NCBI RefSeq assembly: GCF_001563265.1
Contig: NZ_CP005083.1
Location: 3,227,001 to 3,291,000 of the forward strand
Length of the DNA: 64,000 nucleotides
Origin: Sphingobium sp. TKS
GTDB lineage: Bacteria > Pseudomonadota > Alphaproteobacteria > Sphingomonadales > Sphingomonadaceae
Direction: 5' to 3'
Made by a program: the position numbers and the translations under genes. The notes beneath the pieces are model-generated. The model was not told the origin of the DNA. It was given only the letters and a program-made list of their open reading frames with translations, and searched no databases. This document shows, piece after piece, positions 1 to 8,796 of the stretch (the stretch's first letter is position 1; each line of letters opens with the position of its first letter).

Positions 1-1841
1 CAACTGATTGGCTCAAAAACACGACGATTTATGATCGTTTCCATGCAGACCAGTCCTCAAGCTCCTATTTCGCCGTCGATACGCCGGCGAATTTCGGCTT
101 GTTCAACCTTCCGGCCAACACGCCTTTCTTCAATGGCGTGTGCGCCCAGTCGGTGGCCGTGGGTCTCTCTTCGAGCGTGGCGGCATGCTCCGCGCAGCGC
201 TTGGGAATTCTAGCATCGCTGAAAGCCAATATCTCAGCCGAGGTGGCGCGCATCGCCCAGGGTGGTGACGAGCGTCGTCGGGTCAACGCCGGGAACACCA
301 CGTTCTTCCAGGACAGGAACACGCATGAGACCCTGGTCAACCGGACCGAACTCACGCTTCCCGATATCGGCCCGGTTCAGCTACAGCTGAAGAACATCTT
401 CGGGTACCAAACGACCAAGGGCTATTCCGGCGTAAACGTCGGTGGCATCGACGAATTACTTAACCTCTATATCGGTGTGGGTGCGGGGCTCGCCGCAAAC
501 CAGGCTGGCAATAAGGCGGTAATCTCAACCGGTCCGGTCGAGAAGTTCTACTCGAACGAAACACAGCTTTCCGGCAATCTGTTCGATGACCGCTTGATAT
601 TCGTCGCCGGTTACTACTATCAGCACGCGCCCAGCACCTCCGATTTGGCTCATGTCGGCGGTTTGCAGAAGACCCTCGGTGGCGTCACGACAGTCAATCT
701 CGGCTTCTCCGCCGGGCGCCCGTTCACGGTAGGTGGACGTGCGAACCAGAGCGCCTTCTACGGTCAGGCCACGCTAGGTCTGGACGGGCTGGTAGACGGC
801 GTTCATCTGACCGCCGGCGTTCGCAAGACAAAAGATGATTTCATCCTGCGCACCCAGGCGGCCGGGATCAATCCTCTGACCGGCGTGCTGTCGCCTTCCA
901 TCGTCACGATCAACACGACGACGGGCGCCATCACCACTACACCCTCGCCAATCGCGACGCAGACCCTGAAAACCAGCGGTGTTAACTATAATTTCTCGAT
1001 CGACTATAAGGCGACGCCGGACCTTCTGATCTATTTGACGACCCGCAAGGGCTACGTCCCCGGGGGCTTGAACAATTCGATTGCCGCTGGCGCACCGGCG
1101 TTCAAACCTCAATATGATTCCGAAACGATCAAGGACGTCGAAGCGGGTATCAAGTGGGACTTCAACCTCGGTGACACGAATGGTCGTTTGAACGTTGCAG
1201 CATACGAGGCACGCTATTCGGGCATACAGCGGTCGTTTACGTCGATCGTGAATGGAGCCGCGACCTCCTATGTTGCCAACGTGGCCAAGGCCAAGCTGCG
1301 CGGGGTTGAGGTCGAACTCACGGTCCTGCCCATTTCAAATCTGCGCGTAGGGATCAACTATTCGTACAACGAGGCCAAATATACGCAGTGGCTTGGAGCC
1401 GATCCTTATGGCGCAGCGCCAGCAGGAACGAACATCGATCTGTCGAACAACCCGTTCCAGAATGCTCCGAAGCACAAGGTGAACCTCAACGCGACCTACG
1501 ACATCCCTCTCTCCGGCAACAACGGGACCATCTCGTTGACTGGTCAGTATACCTACCAGTCCGAATCGTCTGGCCTTACGGCTGCGGAGCGATACGCCCA
1601 GATCTACGGTACAGCCGGGCGACGGGCGGCCTATGTGAACGGTTACGGCCTCGTCAACGCGCGCATCGACTGGCAGGATGCTCTCGGCATCAAGAATGTC
1701 GTCGCCAGCTTGTTCGCTCGGAACGTCTTCGACAAGGTTTATCAAACCTCGGCCACAGCTCTCAACAACACGTTGGGCGTTTCGACGAAGCAGTTCGGCG
1801 AGCCCCGCGTGATCGGTGCGAGCCTCTCCTTCGACTACTAA
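1..1841 (+). CDS. TonB-dependent outer-membrane receptor, 5'-truncated by the window edge
   Basis: The frame is open from base 3 and has no start inside the window, so the signal peptide, TonB box and much of the plug lie upstream. About 612 residues remain. They show the alternating aromatic/hydrophobic strand pattern of a 22-stranded beta-barrel, receptor-like segments such as KGYVPGGLNNS and FARNVFDKVYQTSA, and a C-terminal ...LSFDY ending in an aromatic residue, as expected for barrel assembly. The family imports substrates across the outer membrane using TonB/ExbBD energy; the ligand cannot be read from this sequence. A strong hairpin follows the stop. Next to catabolic hydratases it probably serves uptake of an organic substrate rather than iron, but this is inference. 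Confidence 0.9.
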   Translation, partial: TDWLKNTTIYDRFHADQSSSSYFAVDTPANFGLFNLPANTPFFNGVCAQSVAVGLSSSVAACSAQRLGILASLKANISAEVARIAQGGDERRRVNAGNTTFFQDRNTHETLVNRTELTLPDIGPVQLQLKNIFGYQTTKGYSGVNVGGIDELLNLYIGVGAGLAANQAGNKAVISTGPVEKFYSNETQLSGNLFDDRLIFVAGYYYQHAPSTSDLAHVGGLQKTLGGVTTVNLGFSAGRPFTVGGRANQSAFYGQATLGLDGLVDGVHLTAGVRKTKDDFILRTQAAGINPLTGVLSPSIVTINTTTGAITTTPSPIATQTLKTSGVNYNFSIDYKATPDLLIYLTTRKGYVPGGLNNSIAAGAPAFKPQYDSETIKDVEAGIKWDFNLGDTNGRLNVAAYEARYSGIQRSFTSIVNGAATSYVANVAKAKLRGVEVELTVLPISNLRVGINYSYNEAKYTQWLGADPYGAAPAGTNIDLSNNPFQNAPKHKVNLNATYDIPLSGNNGTISLTGQYTYQSESSGLTAAERYAQIYGTAGRRAAYVNGYGLVNARIDWQDALGIKNVVASLFARNVFDKVYQTSATALNNTLGVSTKQFGEPRVIGASLSFDY

Positions 1842-1851
1842 AGGCTGTAAT

Positions 1852-1886
1852 GTGATCGATCGAATGGTTTTCATTCGATCGATCAC
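1852..1886. terminator. 15-bp perfect hairpin after the receptor gene
   Basis: GTGATCGATCGAATG (1852-1866) and its exact reverse complement (1872-1886) enclose a 5-base loop, ten bases after the receptor stop. No T-run follows on either strand, so it may stabilise the mRNA 3' end or act as a weak or factor-dependent terminator rather than a classic intrinsic one. Confidence 0.6.
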
Positions 1887-2027
1887 TTCGCGACGGCCGA
1901 ACGCACTGCTCTCCTGATCGCATAACAAATCTCGGACGACGGCGCTGCCGCGCGGCTCAGCATTCTTCAGAAGAAATTTCAAAGCCTCGTCGTCCCCAAT
2001 AATCTCAACTTAGGCGAAACCCAAAAG

Positions 2028-2870
2028 ATGGACGATCCGGAGCCCTTTATTGACCGTATGGCGGTTCAGCATGACTGGTCGGACGAACGGAGGTTCGCGC
2101 GGCTGGCGGCTACTCTAGACCATGACACATCCCCGTGGCCGGCGGCGGTAGTGCCGCCACTTGGCCACTGGCTCTGCTTCCTTCCAGGCGAACGTCAGAG
2201 CTTGATCGGCGCGGATGGGCATCCTACGCGCACCAAGGATGGCCTGCTTCCCGATGTCGGGCTCCCGCGCCGGATGTGGGCCGGCAGCAGGATCAGTTTC
2301 CTGCAGGATATGCCGCTGAACGCTCCAATCGAGCGAACGTCCACCCTGATGGTGGCAGTACCAAAGAGCGGTCGATCCGGCAGGATGCTCTTCGTCACCG
2401 TCGAGCATCGCATCAGCGTAGCTGGAGGCGATGTCGCCATCGTCGAGGAACAGGATATCGTTTATCGCGAGGCGGCCGCTCCGGGCGGATCATTCGTCCG
2501 AACCGCGGCCGATCCAGGCGAGAGCGACCCCACGCTCTTGATGGTCACGCCGGATCCGGTGATGCTGTTCCGATACTCCGCGCTAACCTTCAACGCCCAC
2601 CGCATTCACTATGATCGCCAGTACGCGCGCGATGAGGAAGGCTACCCAGGATTGGTGGTGCAAGGCCCGCTGATCGCCACTCTGATGCTTGACCATCTGT
2701 TGCAGCACTCGAAGTCTCGCGTCGCAAGCTACAGCTTTCGCGCAGCCTCGCCCTCGTTTGCAGGCGAACCCATTGCTCTGGGTTTTAGGCAGGTCGGCAA
2801 CGAAACGCAGCTACGCGCGGTCGGAAGCGTCGGTGTGCTCATGACTGGCACCGCGGAACTCAAACCATGA
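2028..2870 (+). CDS. Hot-dog acyl-CoA hydratase of the mesaconyl-C4-CoA hydratase / HTD2 type
   Basis: 280 residues, matching the double hot-dog hydratases that include 3-methylfumaryl-CoA (mesaconyl-C4-CoA) hydratase. The N-terminal half contains PPLGHWLCFLP and DVGLPRRMWAGSRI, typical of the FAS1-like dehydratase domain. The C-terminal half holds the active-site stretch FNAHRIHYDRQYA followed by GYPGLVVQGPL (about residues 188-215), where MaoC-like enzymes carry the catalytic Asp/His. It should add water to, or remove it from, a branched or dicarboxylic enoyl-CoA in the cytoplasm. It stands alone between the receptor terminator and a decayed SDR. Substrate specificity is not resolved. Confidence 0.8.
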   Translation: MDDPEPFIDRMAVQHDWSDERRFARLAATLDHDTSPWPAAVVPPLGHWLCFLPGERQSLIGADGHPTRTKDGLLPDVGLPRRMWAGSRISFLQDMPLNAPIERTSTLMVAVPKSGRSGRMLFVTVEHRISVAGGDVAIVEEQDIVYREAAAPGGSFVRTAADPGESDPTLLMVTPDPVMLFRYSALTFNAHRIHYDRQYARDEEGYPGLVVQGPLIATLMLDHLLQHSKSRVASYSFRAASPSFAGEPIALGFRQVGNETQLRAVGSVGVLMTGTAELKP

Positions 2871-3195
2871 GCACTGCGCTCTCTCCTGTTTGTTCCCGCA
2901 GACGAGGAGGCCCGTCTCCATCGCCATGATTGACGACGGCGAAGCTTGGGCACGGGGCGTTGAGTGCGCACCCACGATGGAACGGGCTGCCAAAGCCAAC
3001 TAATCAGACCTCGCTGGGCCGCGGCCCCCTCACCTCTATTTCCGTCACTCTTTCAAAGACATTGGCCAGCCTCGCCCTCGCGCTGCAATGGGAGGTGCGT
3101 GAATTGCGCAGTCAGTTGCCCCTTCCTTCGCAGGGTGACGGGCGATAATGGGCTAAATCATCAAAGGCCAAACGAACGGAGCGACACGCACTCCT
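2871..3195. other. Intergenic stretch without recognisable gene
   Basis: About 325 bases between convergent genes. Short open frames on both strands have no recognisable motif or convincing ribosome-binding site, and no clear terminator hairpin was seen. Confidence 0.5.
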
Positions 3196-3723
3196 TCACC
3201 CTCCCCGCATGACTGGAATGAGCGCGCCGGTGACGGCGCGCACGGCGGGCGAGGCGAGAAACAGAATGACCTCCGCCATCGCCTCCGCCTTTACCCATTT
3301 CGAGAAGTCCTCGTTCGGCATGTCCTGACGGTTGGTCGGCGTGTCGATCACGCTGGGGATCAGCGCGTTGACCGTGACGCCGGTGCCGGCGAGTTCCTCG
3401 GCCAGCGCCTCGGTCAGGCGGTGCACACCCGATTTCGACGCGGCATAGGCACCCATCCCCGCCTTGAGCGCGGGCAGCGCCAGCTTGGTGATCGTGGCGT
3501 TGGTCATCAGGTTCATCGCCTGCATCTTGGCCCAGGAGTCGAGGCCGCCGTCTTCGAGCGTTTCCCAGGTGAAACCGCCCGCGACGTTGACCAGGACGTC
3601 GATCCCTCCATGCGTGGCGGCAACCCGGTCGAGCGCGGCCTGTGTGGCCTCGGCGTGGGTGAGGTTCACGCCGCCGATGTCGAGCGCGCCGGCAAGCGGC
3701 TCACAGCCTCTCCCGGAGGTCGC
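3196..3723 (-). pseudogene. Decayed short-chain dehydrogenase, 5'-truncated with a probable internal deletion
   Basis: The readable frame gives the second half of an SDR: GGIDVLVNVAGG (NAG motif as NVAG), then YAASK (the YxxxK catalytic pair), VTVNALIPSVIDTPTN and a C-terminal VTGALIPVMRGG. The N-terminal Rossmann strand with TGxxxGxG is absent: the frame begins directly after the TAG stop of the upstream cupin gene (3724-3726), in the same frame. Between LALPALKAG and MGAYAASK the usual strand with the catalytic Ser (...GRIVNIG...) is missing, so about 17-20 residues seem to have been lost. Without cofactor loop or catalytic Ser it cannot be a working SDR. Confidence 0.75.
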
Positions 3724-4701
3724 CTAGGCCGCCGATCTCGCCGGCTGGACGCGATCGCCAAGCGCATGCATGAGTGTCCCAAGATATCCCGGAATTGACC
3801 GGGGCCAGCCGTCAGCCTCTGCTTCGCAGTCAAGGAAGCGGCGATCTCCCAGGACGATCAACTCGCGCAGTCCAGCGTCGAGAGCCTCCACAGCGTCGCA
3901 CCAGTGGTGCGGATGCTGGATCCTGACGTCCCCCTGGCTATAGACCGTGTCGCCGATCCTGCAACTGCCGGAGACCACGATCCGGACCAACTCCGTTCCA
4001 AACCGGGCGCGCGCCATGGCGCGGCGGTTTGGATCGACGTCCGTGCATATGACCATCGGCCCCCGCCTGGGATCCCCCATCAGGGCCAGCGACGCGCGCA
4101 CACCGGGGGACACTTCATCCCAATTTGCACGATCCTCGTAGCTCCCGTTGAGCTTTCCCATCCGGAGTTTCGGCGCCAATGTCGTCGCAATAGCGGAAGG
4201 GCCTGCCCCCATGGCCGGATCGTCGGACATGACGTCGCCTACCGTCCCGAAATCGCTAGCGATCCCCTTGAGCATCTCGTTTTCTAGATTGGGATGGAAC
4301 TCCACGGCGGGCCGCATCTTCTGACCGCGGCTGTCGCCCAAGACCACAATCTCCCATTGGCCTTCAGGGCCGTAAGTGACCTCGCCGTGCCCTGGATAGA
4401 CGCGCCAACCTTCCTGGAAGCGGAATTCGCCCGCGCCGTAGACATCGGGCTCCATGTGAATCCGCCCCTTCAATGCCACCCTGAAGCTGTCGCTGGCATG
4501 CGCATGCGCGGGAGAGACGGGAAGGATCGAGTGTGGCGCGGCATTGAGCAAGCTGATCACGGGCCCAGCCTCCTCGTCCCCCACCATAATCAAATTAAAC
4601 ACGAAGGCGCCCCCCTTGAACTGATACCAGTCCCGGGAATCGTGGAAGCTCATGTCGACATGGTCTTCAAACGCCTTTGGCGCTCCACGAGTACGAAACA
4701 T
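3724..4701 (-). CDS. Cupin-fold protein, probably bicupin, function unknown
   Basis: 325 residues with a good ribosome site (GGAG) before ATG. The first half has a cupin-like core: SPAHAHASDSFRVALKG (about residues 62-80) gives the HxH pair, but the usual motif-1 Glu is replaced, and VYPGHGEVTYGPEG resembles motif 2. The second half (about residues 205-300) has a second barrel-like stretch with DTVYSQGDVRIQHPHHW. Bicupins of this kind are often metal-dependent dioxygenases or isomerases of organic acids; nothing here fixes the reaction. It heads a minus-strand group, its TAG is directly followed in frame by the SDR remnant, and a [2Fe-2S] ferredoxin lies just upstream. Confidence 0.6.
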   Translation of the reverse strand: MFRTRGAPKAFEDHVDMSFHDSRDWYQFKGGAFVFNLIMVGDEEAGPVISLLNAAPHSILPVSPAHAHASDSFRVALKGRIHMEPDVYGAGEFRFQEGWRVYPGHGEVTYGPEGQWEIVVLGDSRGQKMRPAVEFHPNLENEMLKGIASDFGTVGDVMSDDPAMGAGPSAIATTLAPKLRMGKLNGSYEDRANWDEVSPGVRASLALMGDPRRGPMVICTDVDPNRRAMARARFGTELVRIVVSGSCRIGDTVYSQGDVRIQHPHHWCDAVEALDAGLRELIVLGDRRFLDCEAEADGWPRSIPGYLGTLMHALGDRVQPARSAA

Positions 4702-4771
4702 TCGAGGCTCCTCTCAGAAATCTACGAAGTCGCTCAATCAGAAGCGGCATTTTCTTATGGATCGAAGAAGT

Positions 4772-5077
4772 TCAGTCGAACGTGATCTTCACATTGGGGG
4801 TCAGGGGCTTTGCCTGGCAGCCCAGTACGTACCCTTCCGCGATGTCACCATCATCCAGGACTTCATTGTGGTCCATCGAGACCTGCCCTTCGACGAGTGT
4901 GCAAAGACAGGCGCCGCACTTTCCCACCAAACAAGAAAAGGGCGGCGTAAGGTCAGCCTGGAGCATGACGGCGACAAGCGAATGAGCGCTGGACCAGCTG
5001 AGATTGTGATCCGTGCCGCCCAGCACCACTTCGAGGTCGGCGGTGATGATGGCCACTTCGGATTCAATGGATACCAT
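4772..5077 (-). CDS. [2Fe-2S] plant-type ferredoxin
   Basis: 101 residues with the plant-type cluster pattern: C49, C54 and C57 in SCLVGKCGACLC, and C87 in YVLGCQAK (C-x4-C-x2-C-x29-C). This is the fold of stand-alone ferredoxins and of the C-terminal domain of VanB/KshB-type reductases; here it is free, with no flavin or NAD domain attached. It would carry single electrons to an oxygenase in the cytoplasm. The neighbours are cupin proteins, not an oxygenase-reductase pair, so the partner is unknown. The other ferredoxin of the window (17.5 kb) belongs to the adrenodoxin-like class and is not closely related. Confidence 0.85.
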   Translation of the reverse strand: MVSIESEVAIITADLEVVLGGTDHNLSWSSAHSLVAVMLQADLTPPFSCLVGKCGACLCTLVEGQVSMDHNEVLDDGDIAEGYVLGCQAKPLTPNVKITFD

Positions 5078-5158
5078 AAAGTCTGATCCTCGCCGGGCTC
5101 GGCACTAATGACCCAGCCAACTCAGAGTGAATGGGAACCCAGCCTGCCGATGCATGGG

Positions 5159-6451
5159 CTACTGCTTCACGATATCTCCGCCCTTCATTACGAACTCGAC
5201 GTGCTCGAGCACGCTGATATCGGCTAGTGGGTCGCCGGTCGTCGCAATCAGATCGCCGAAGCGTCCGGGCTGGATGCTGCCGACCTTGTCGGGGGCGCCG
5301 ATCAGCTCAGCCGCATGGAGCGTGGCCATCTGGATCGCTGCCATCGGCGGAATGCCAGCCTTGGCGAGCAGCACGAACTCATGGGCGTTCTGACCAGGCC
5401 GCGTGTCCGTCCCGAAAGCAATGCGGACGCCCATCCTGTACGCCGTGAGCACATTCTGCCCGGTCAGCCGACCCAGGGTGGTGATCTTCTGCCGACCGGA
5501 CTCGCTGAGCATTTCCGGATGGGCGGCCGCCAGGTTACCCAGATCGAAACCGGCCTGGAGCGTCGGGACGAACCAGGTTCCCTTGGCCTTCATGAGCTTG
5601 AAGGTCTCGGCATCGGCAAAGGTGCCATGCTCGATAGAATCGACGCCCAGCGCCGCGGCATGTTCCACCGACGTCTTGCCATGGGCGTGAGCTGCGACCT
5701 TCATGCCTAGCGCGTGCGCGGTGTCGACGAACGCCTTGATCTCGTCGTCTGTCATGAGCATCGCCCGGGGATCATCGCCGTCGCTTGCCATGCCCCCGGA
5801 GATGGCGATCTTCACAAGATCAGCGCCCGCCTTGTGGCGGGAGCGCGCCAATTCAATGGCGTTCTCCGGACCGCTGACGACATTATCGTCCCACTCTGGC
5901 TTGTGCAGGGCTGGGTCCAGCCCCATGCTCATGTCTCCATGCCCCCCGGTCGGCGCGATCATCCCGCCCGAAACCCAGAGACGCGGTCCCATGACCTTGT
6001 TCGCGTTGATCGCCTTCTTCAAACTCACCACGACAGGGGTGTAGCCGGATACGTCGCGAGCCGACGTGAAGCCTCGTTCCAGCAAGGCGCGCGAATTGCT
6101 GATCCCGGTGACTAACTGGTCAGTCGGGGGAGTCTTCACCAAGTAATTGATGATCGGCGCTTCAAAGTTTATCGATAGATGGACATGGCAGTCGATAAGT
6201 CCCGGAAGGACCGTTTTGCCGGTCAGATCCACGACCTCGTAACCCGCTGGCGCGAGGTAGCCGCCAGTCACTTCCTGGATCACACCGTCGTGGATCAGGA
6301 TCGAAACTCGCTCTCTCGGTTGGGCCGAAACACCGTCGATAAGCCTTCCGGCGTGCACCACCACGTCCTTCGCGAAGCTGGCCGCGGGGACACACAACAC
6401 ACCGGCCGCCATCGCCAAACGGCCGACAACTCCGAACAATCGATTGCCCAT
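5159..6451 (-). CDS. Secreted metal-dependent amidohydrolase (peptidase M38 / prolidase-like)
   Basis: 430 residues from the ATG at 6451, chosen over an in-frame start 15 bases upstream because AAAGGA precedes it at the right distance. A signal peptide is clear: charged start, MAAGVLC core and AASFA cleavage context (about residues 1-27), so it acts in the periplasm. The amidohydrolase core follows: GLIDCHVHLS (H89, H91 metal ligands), HAHGKTSVEHAAALGVDSIEHG (further His ligands) and AFGTDTRPGQNAHE (catalytic Asp). Family members cleave Xaa-Pro dipeptides, N-acyl amino acids and related amides. It could release an acyl or amino acid part from an imported amide, but the true substrate is not evident. 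Confidence 0.85.
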   Translation of the reverse strand: MGNRLFGVVGRLAMAAGVLCVPAASFAKDVVVHAGRLIDGVSAQPRERVSILIHDGVIQEVTGGYLAPAGYEVVDLTGKTVLPGLIDCHVHLSINFEAPIINYLVKTPPTDQLVTGISNSRALLERGFTSARDVSGYTPVVVSLKKAINANKVMGPRLWVSGGMIAPTGGHGDMSMGLDPALHKPEWDDNVVSGPENAIELARSRHKAGADLVKIAISGGMASDGDDPRAMLMTDDEIKAFVDTAHALGMKVAAHAHGKTSVEHAAALGVDSIEHGTFADAETFKLMKAKGTWFVPTLQAGFDLGNLAAAHPEMLSESGRQKITTLGRLTGQNVLTAYRMGVRIAFGTDTRPGQNAHEFVLLAKAGIPPMAAIQMATLHAAELIGAPDKVGSIQPGRFGDLIATTGDPLADISVLEHVEFVMKGGDIVKQ

Positions 6452-6479
6452 TCTCGATCCTTTCATCCCCGCGCCACGA

Positions 6480-6935
6480 TCACTCGGGAAGATTCTCGAG
6501 GGTGCGCTTTCCGATGGAGGCGATCATCGCGGCGTGTTCGGGGCTGGCATCGGCAGAGGCTCGAGGAGCCATGCCCTGAATGTCGCCGAATATCTCGACC
6601 GACATGCAACCCTCGGGACCTGCGGTAAGGGGCCCGTAAAACTCTCCCGGGCCCGACGTGAAGACGTCACCGGAACGCAACTCCTGCCCATCCGGCGTGA
6701 GCACCGATCCCTTTACGACAACCTCCATGCGATGCGTATTATGGGCATGACGCTCGAGAACGTGGCCTGGGGGAAGCTGCAAGAGCATCACTGAAGCAGG
6801 GTTGTCTGACTTCTCACCGAGCGCGACAACGCCAAGGTTGATACCCTGTTCGTGAGCGATCTCTCGAGCGAACCCGAACCCGTCCGTAGTCATCTCCGCG
6901 AGTACGTCGCATTCGGAATGCCGATATATTCTCAT
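6480..6935 (-). CDS. Small single-domain cupin protein
   Basis: 151 residues, start supported by GGGAGAGG upstream. A complete cupin motif 1 is present at about residues 55-75: PPGHVLERHAHNTHRMEVVVKG, with HxH and the following Glu as metal ligands, then LRSGDVFTSGPGEF as motif 2. Such proteins are either small metal-dependent dioxygenases/isomerases or ligand-binding regulators. It lies 28 bases upstream of the secreted amidohydrolase on the same strand, so the two are probably cotranscribed. Reaction unknown. Confidence 0.75.
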   Translation of the reverse strand: MRIYRHSECDVLAEMTTDGFGFAREIAHEQGINLGVVALGEKSDNPASVMLLQLPPGHVLERHAHNTHRMEVVVKGSVLTPDGQELRSGDVFTSGPGEFYGPLTAGPEGCMSVEIFGDIQGMAPRASADASPEHAAMIASIGKRTLENLPE

Positions 6936-7507
6936 GATCCTCTCCCTACTGCTGCTGCTGCAACACGATTATCGCGCGACAGTGCTCAACGAGGACATCC
7001 GCGATAAGTGCGTTTTGGCGCGTCCCGGGAGAATTCGACTGTTATGCATGCCCGGCTTGGGCGGCGCACAGTTCTTCTGGAGAGAGACAGATGCCTCTCA
7101 CCATGGTCATCGGCGCTTCTGAACTACGGCCTCCAGTTCGCGGGAACTCCAGCTCTCAGCCCAGCTCAGCCGCGGCGCATTCCAGGCAGGCCATGCAGAC
7201 CAATGCTGAAGCCGATCCCGAAAAATCGCCTCGTGCCTTCCGCAGATGTCGACAACTTCAAACGCTGCACCCGCGGTCGCGGGCGGCTGGTGTTTCCTGG
7301 CATACGAATGGCCCACCGTGCCCGAAGGCAGCGGTGGGCCAAACTTTCCTCCCCAGAAAACCTCTTGTGTTGGAAGCCTGACGATCCGTTCTGGAAACCC
7401 ATACCGGCTGCGCCAAGTTGGTCGGAAGTAATAGAGGTTACCCATGTACAAAAAAGACCAAGCCAAGCCGCGATGACCGGGCGGTAACCAACCATACGCG
7501 CGAGGAT
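6936..7507. other. Intergenic stretch without supported gene
   Basis: About 570 bases between the cupin gene and the GlcG-like gene. Several short open frames exist on both strands (for example minus-strand 7107-7466), but none has a recognisable domain and they overlap each other. The stretch may carry the promoter of the leftward cupin-amidohydrolase unit. Confidence 0.5.
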
Positions 7508-7951
7508 TTACGTTTGGGCGTTGAGCCCGGCGGCGGCGATACCACTGAGAGCGCAGATTTCGTCGTTGTCGGACGTATCACCGGTGACGCCAACAGCCCC
7601 GATCGGCCGACCTTCCGCATCAACGACAAGCACGCCACCGGCTGCCGGAATGATGCCTTGAGGCGCAATGGCGCTCAAGCTCGAAACAAAGGCCGGACGC
7701 TCCAACGCCATTTCGCCTATCTTCCTGGTCGAGAGGCCGAGGGACAGCGCGCTTGACGCCTTGCCGCACGCTATCTGCGGACGCAGCGTGGAGCTCCCGT
7801 CCTGCCTTTGAAGCGCGATCACGTGCCCCCCGGCGTCGAGCACAGCGACGGTTAGCGGCTTCAAGCCCAACTCGGCGCTTTTGGAGAACGCGCCAGCAAA
7901 GATGGCATTGGCATGATCAAGTGAGATAAAGCCCAAACCAGACTCCTCCAT
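7508..7951 (-). CDS. GlcG/HbpS-family protein
   Basis: 147 residues from the ATG at 7951; the longer open frame upstream is not protein-like. Features of the family are evident: LTVAVLDAGGHVIALQRQDG near the N-terminus, ACGKASSALSLGLSTR in the middle, and GGVLVVDAEGRPIGAVGVTGDTSDNDE towards the C-terminus. GlcG/HbpS proteins are small alpha/beta proteins, some of which bind haem or corrinoids; many are encoded beside catabolic oxidoreductases and have no defined reaction. No signal peptide is seen, so it is probably cytoplasmic. It stands alone on the minus strand. Confidence 0.85.
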   Translation of the reverse strand: MEESGLGFISLDHANAIFAGAFSKSAELGLKPLTVAVLDAGGHVIALQRQDGSSTLRPQIACGKASSALSLGLSTRKIGEMALERPAFVSSLSAIAPQGIIPAAGGVLVVDAEGRPIGAVGVTGDTSDNDEICALSGIAAAGLNAQT

Positions 7952-8457
7952 TAGATGTTGCGGATTACGTCTCCATGGCCCTGCCGCGCATTTTGAATGA
8001 ACGAGGCGAGGGGCACGGCGACAACATGGCACGCGCCCAAGCCCACCAAGGTTCTGCCGAAAGCTTTCAATGACTAGAGGGCCACCGAGAGCTGCACCGC
8101 ATCATGCGGTGACTTGAATTTGATTAGCGACTTGGTCATCTCAATCTCTTCTCCGTCCAAGATACCTCGCCTCGCGTTCGAACCCCTCCGCCACGGAAGT
8201 CCATCGCCGGACTGGGCCTGGTCGCATTTCGGGTGAGCTAGATGCAGTCTCCAAGGGAGGCTGATAAATGCTTTTTCTGCCTCGACCTGCCATGAACGCC
8301 TTAGTCGGTTCAGAGCCGAAGATGCCTCGCGCACGCGTCATGATGAGATCATTGGAAGCGCGATTGATGCGCCGCCGCCTCAAGCACATCGAAAACGCAT
8401 TTATCGGACCGCCGCCACTTAGGTAACGATAACGCCATCTATAAGTGGAGGGATGTA
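7952..8457. other. Gene-poor stretch with a possible truncated gene start
   Basis: About 500 bases without an intact gene. On the minus strand 8074-8139 encodes a 21-residue frame (begins MTKSLIKFKSP) with GGAGAAGAG before its ATG, which looks like the 5' end of a gene cut off by a rearrangement. On the plus strand an arginine-rich 50-codon frame starts at 8268 behind AAGGGAGG. Neither is recognised. With the P450 remnant that follows, the stretch looks like a rearrangement scar. Confidence 0.4.
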
Positions 8458-8796
8458 ATGGCAGCAGAGGCGATGGAGGGCGTGTACGCGCCTTCGAATG
8501 CGGCCGCGCTGACGGACCTCAGCGACGCCAGCATTTTTCATCACAATCAACATTGGCCGATCTTCGCCCGCCTACGCCGTGACGATCCGGTGCATCATTG
8601 CACCACCAGCCCCTATGGGCTCTATTGGTCGATAACCCGGTACAAGGACATCATGGAGGTTGACAGCAACCACCAGGTCTTCTCGTCGGCGAACGCGACC
8701 TCGCTCGACGAAACCCGTGCCAGAGGACTAAAGGCGCGGCGACCGCAGAAGGGAGCCCAAATCGCCGCTATCTCAAGCCTTATTCGCTGGATGTGA
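8458..8796 (+). pseudogene. 5' fragment of a CYP153-like cytochrome P450
   Basis: With a strong GGAGGG ribosome site, the frame encodes the N-terminal part of a P450 that is clearly related to the intact P450 at 17.8-19.1 kb: ARLRRDDPVHHCTTSPYG here against ERLRREDPVHYCSKSPYG there, then RYKDIMEVDSNH against RYKDIVEVDSNH. Similarity ends after SLDETRARG (about residue 88). The rest (KARRPQKGAQ...) is out of register and stops at 8796. I-helix, ExxR and haem-Cys regions are absent, so it cannot be a P450. It may still be transcribed. It looks like a partial copy broken at a junction near 8720. Confidence 0.85.

Noticed and set aside
7107..7466. Possible 119-residue minus-strand gene in the 6.9-7.5-kb gap
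   Set aside because: No recognisable motif, overlapping frames on both strands, and no convincing start signal.
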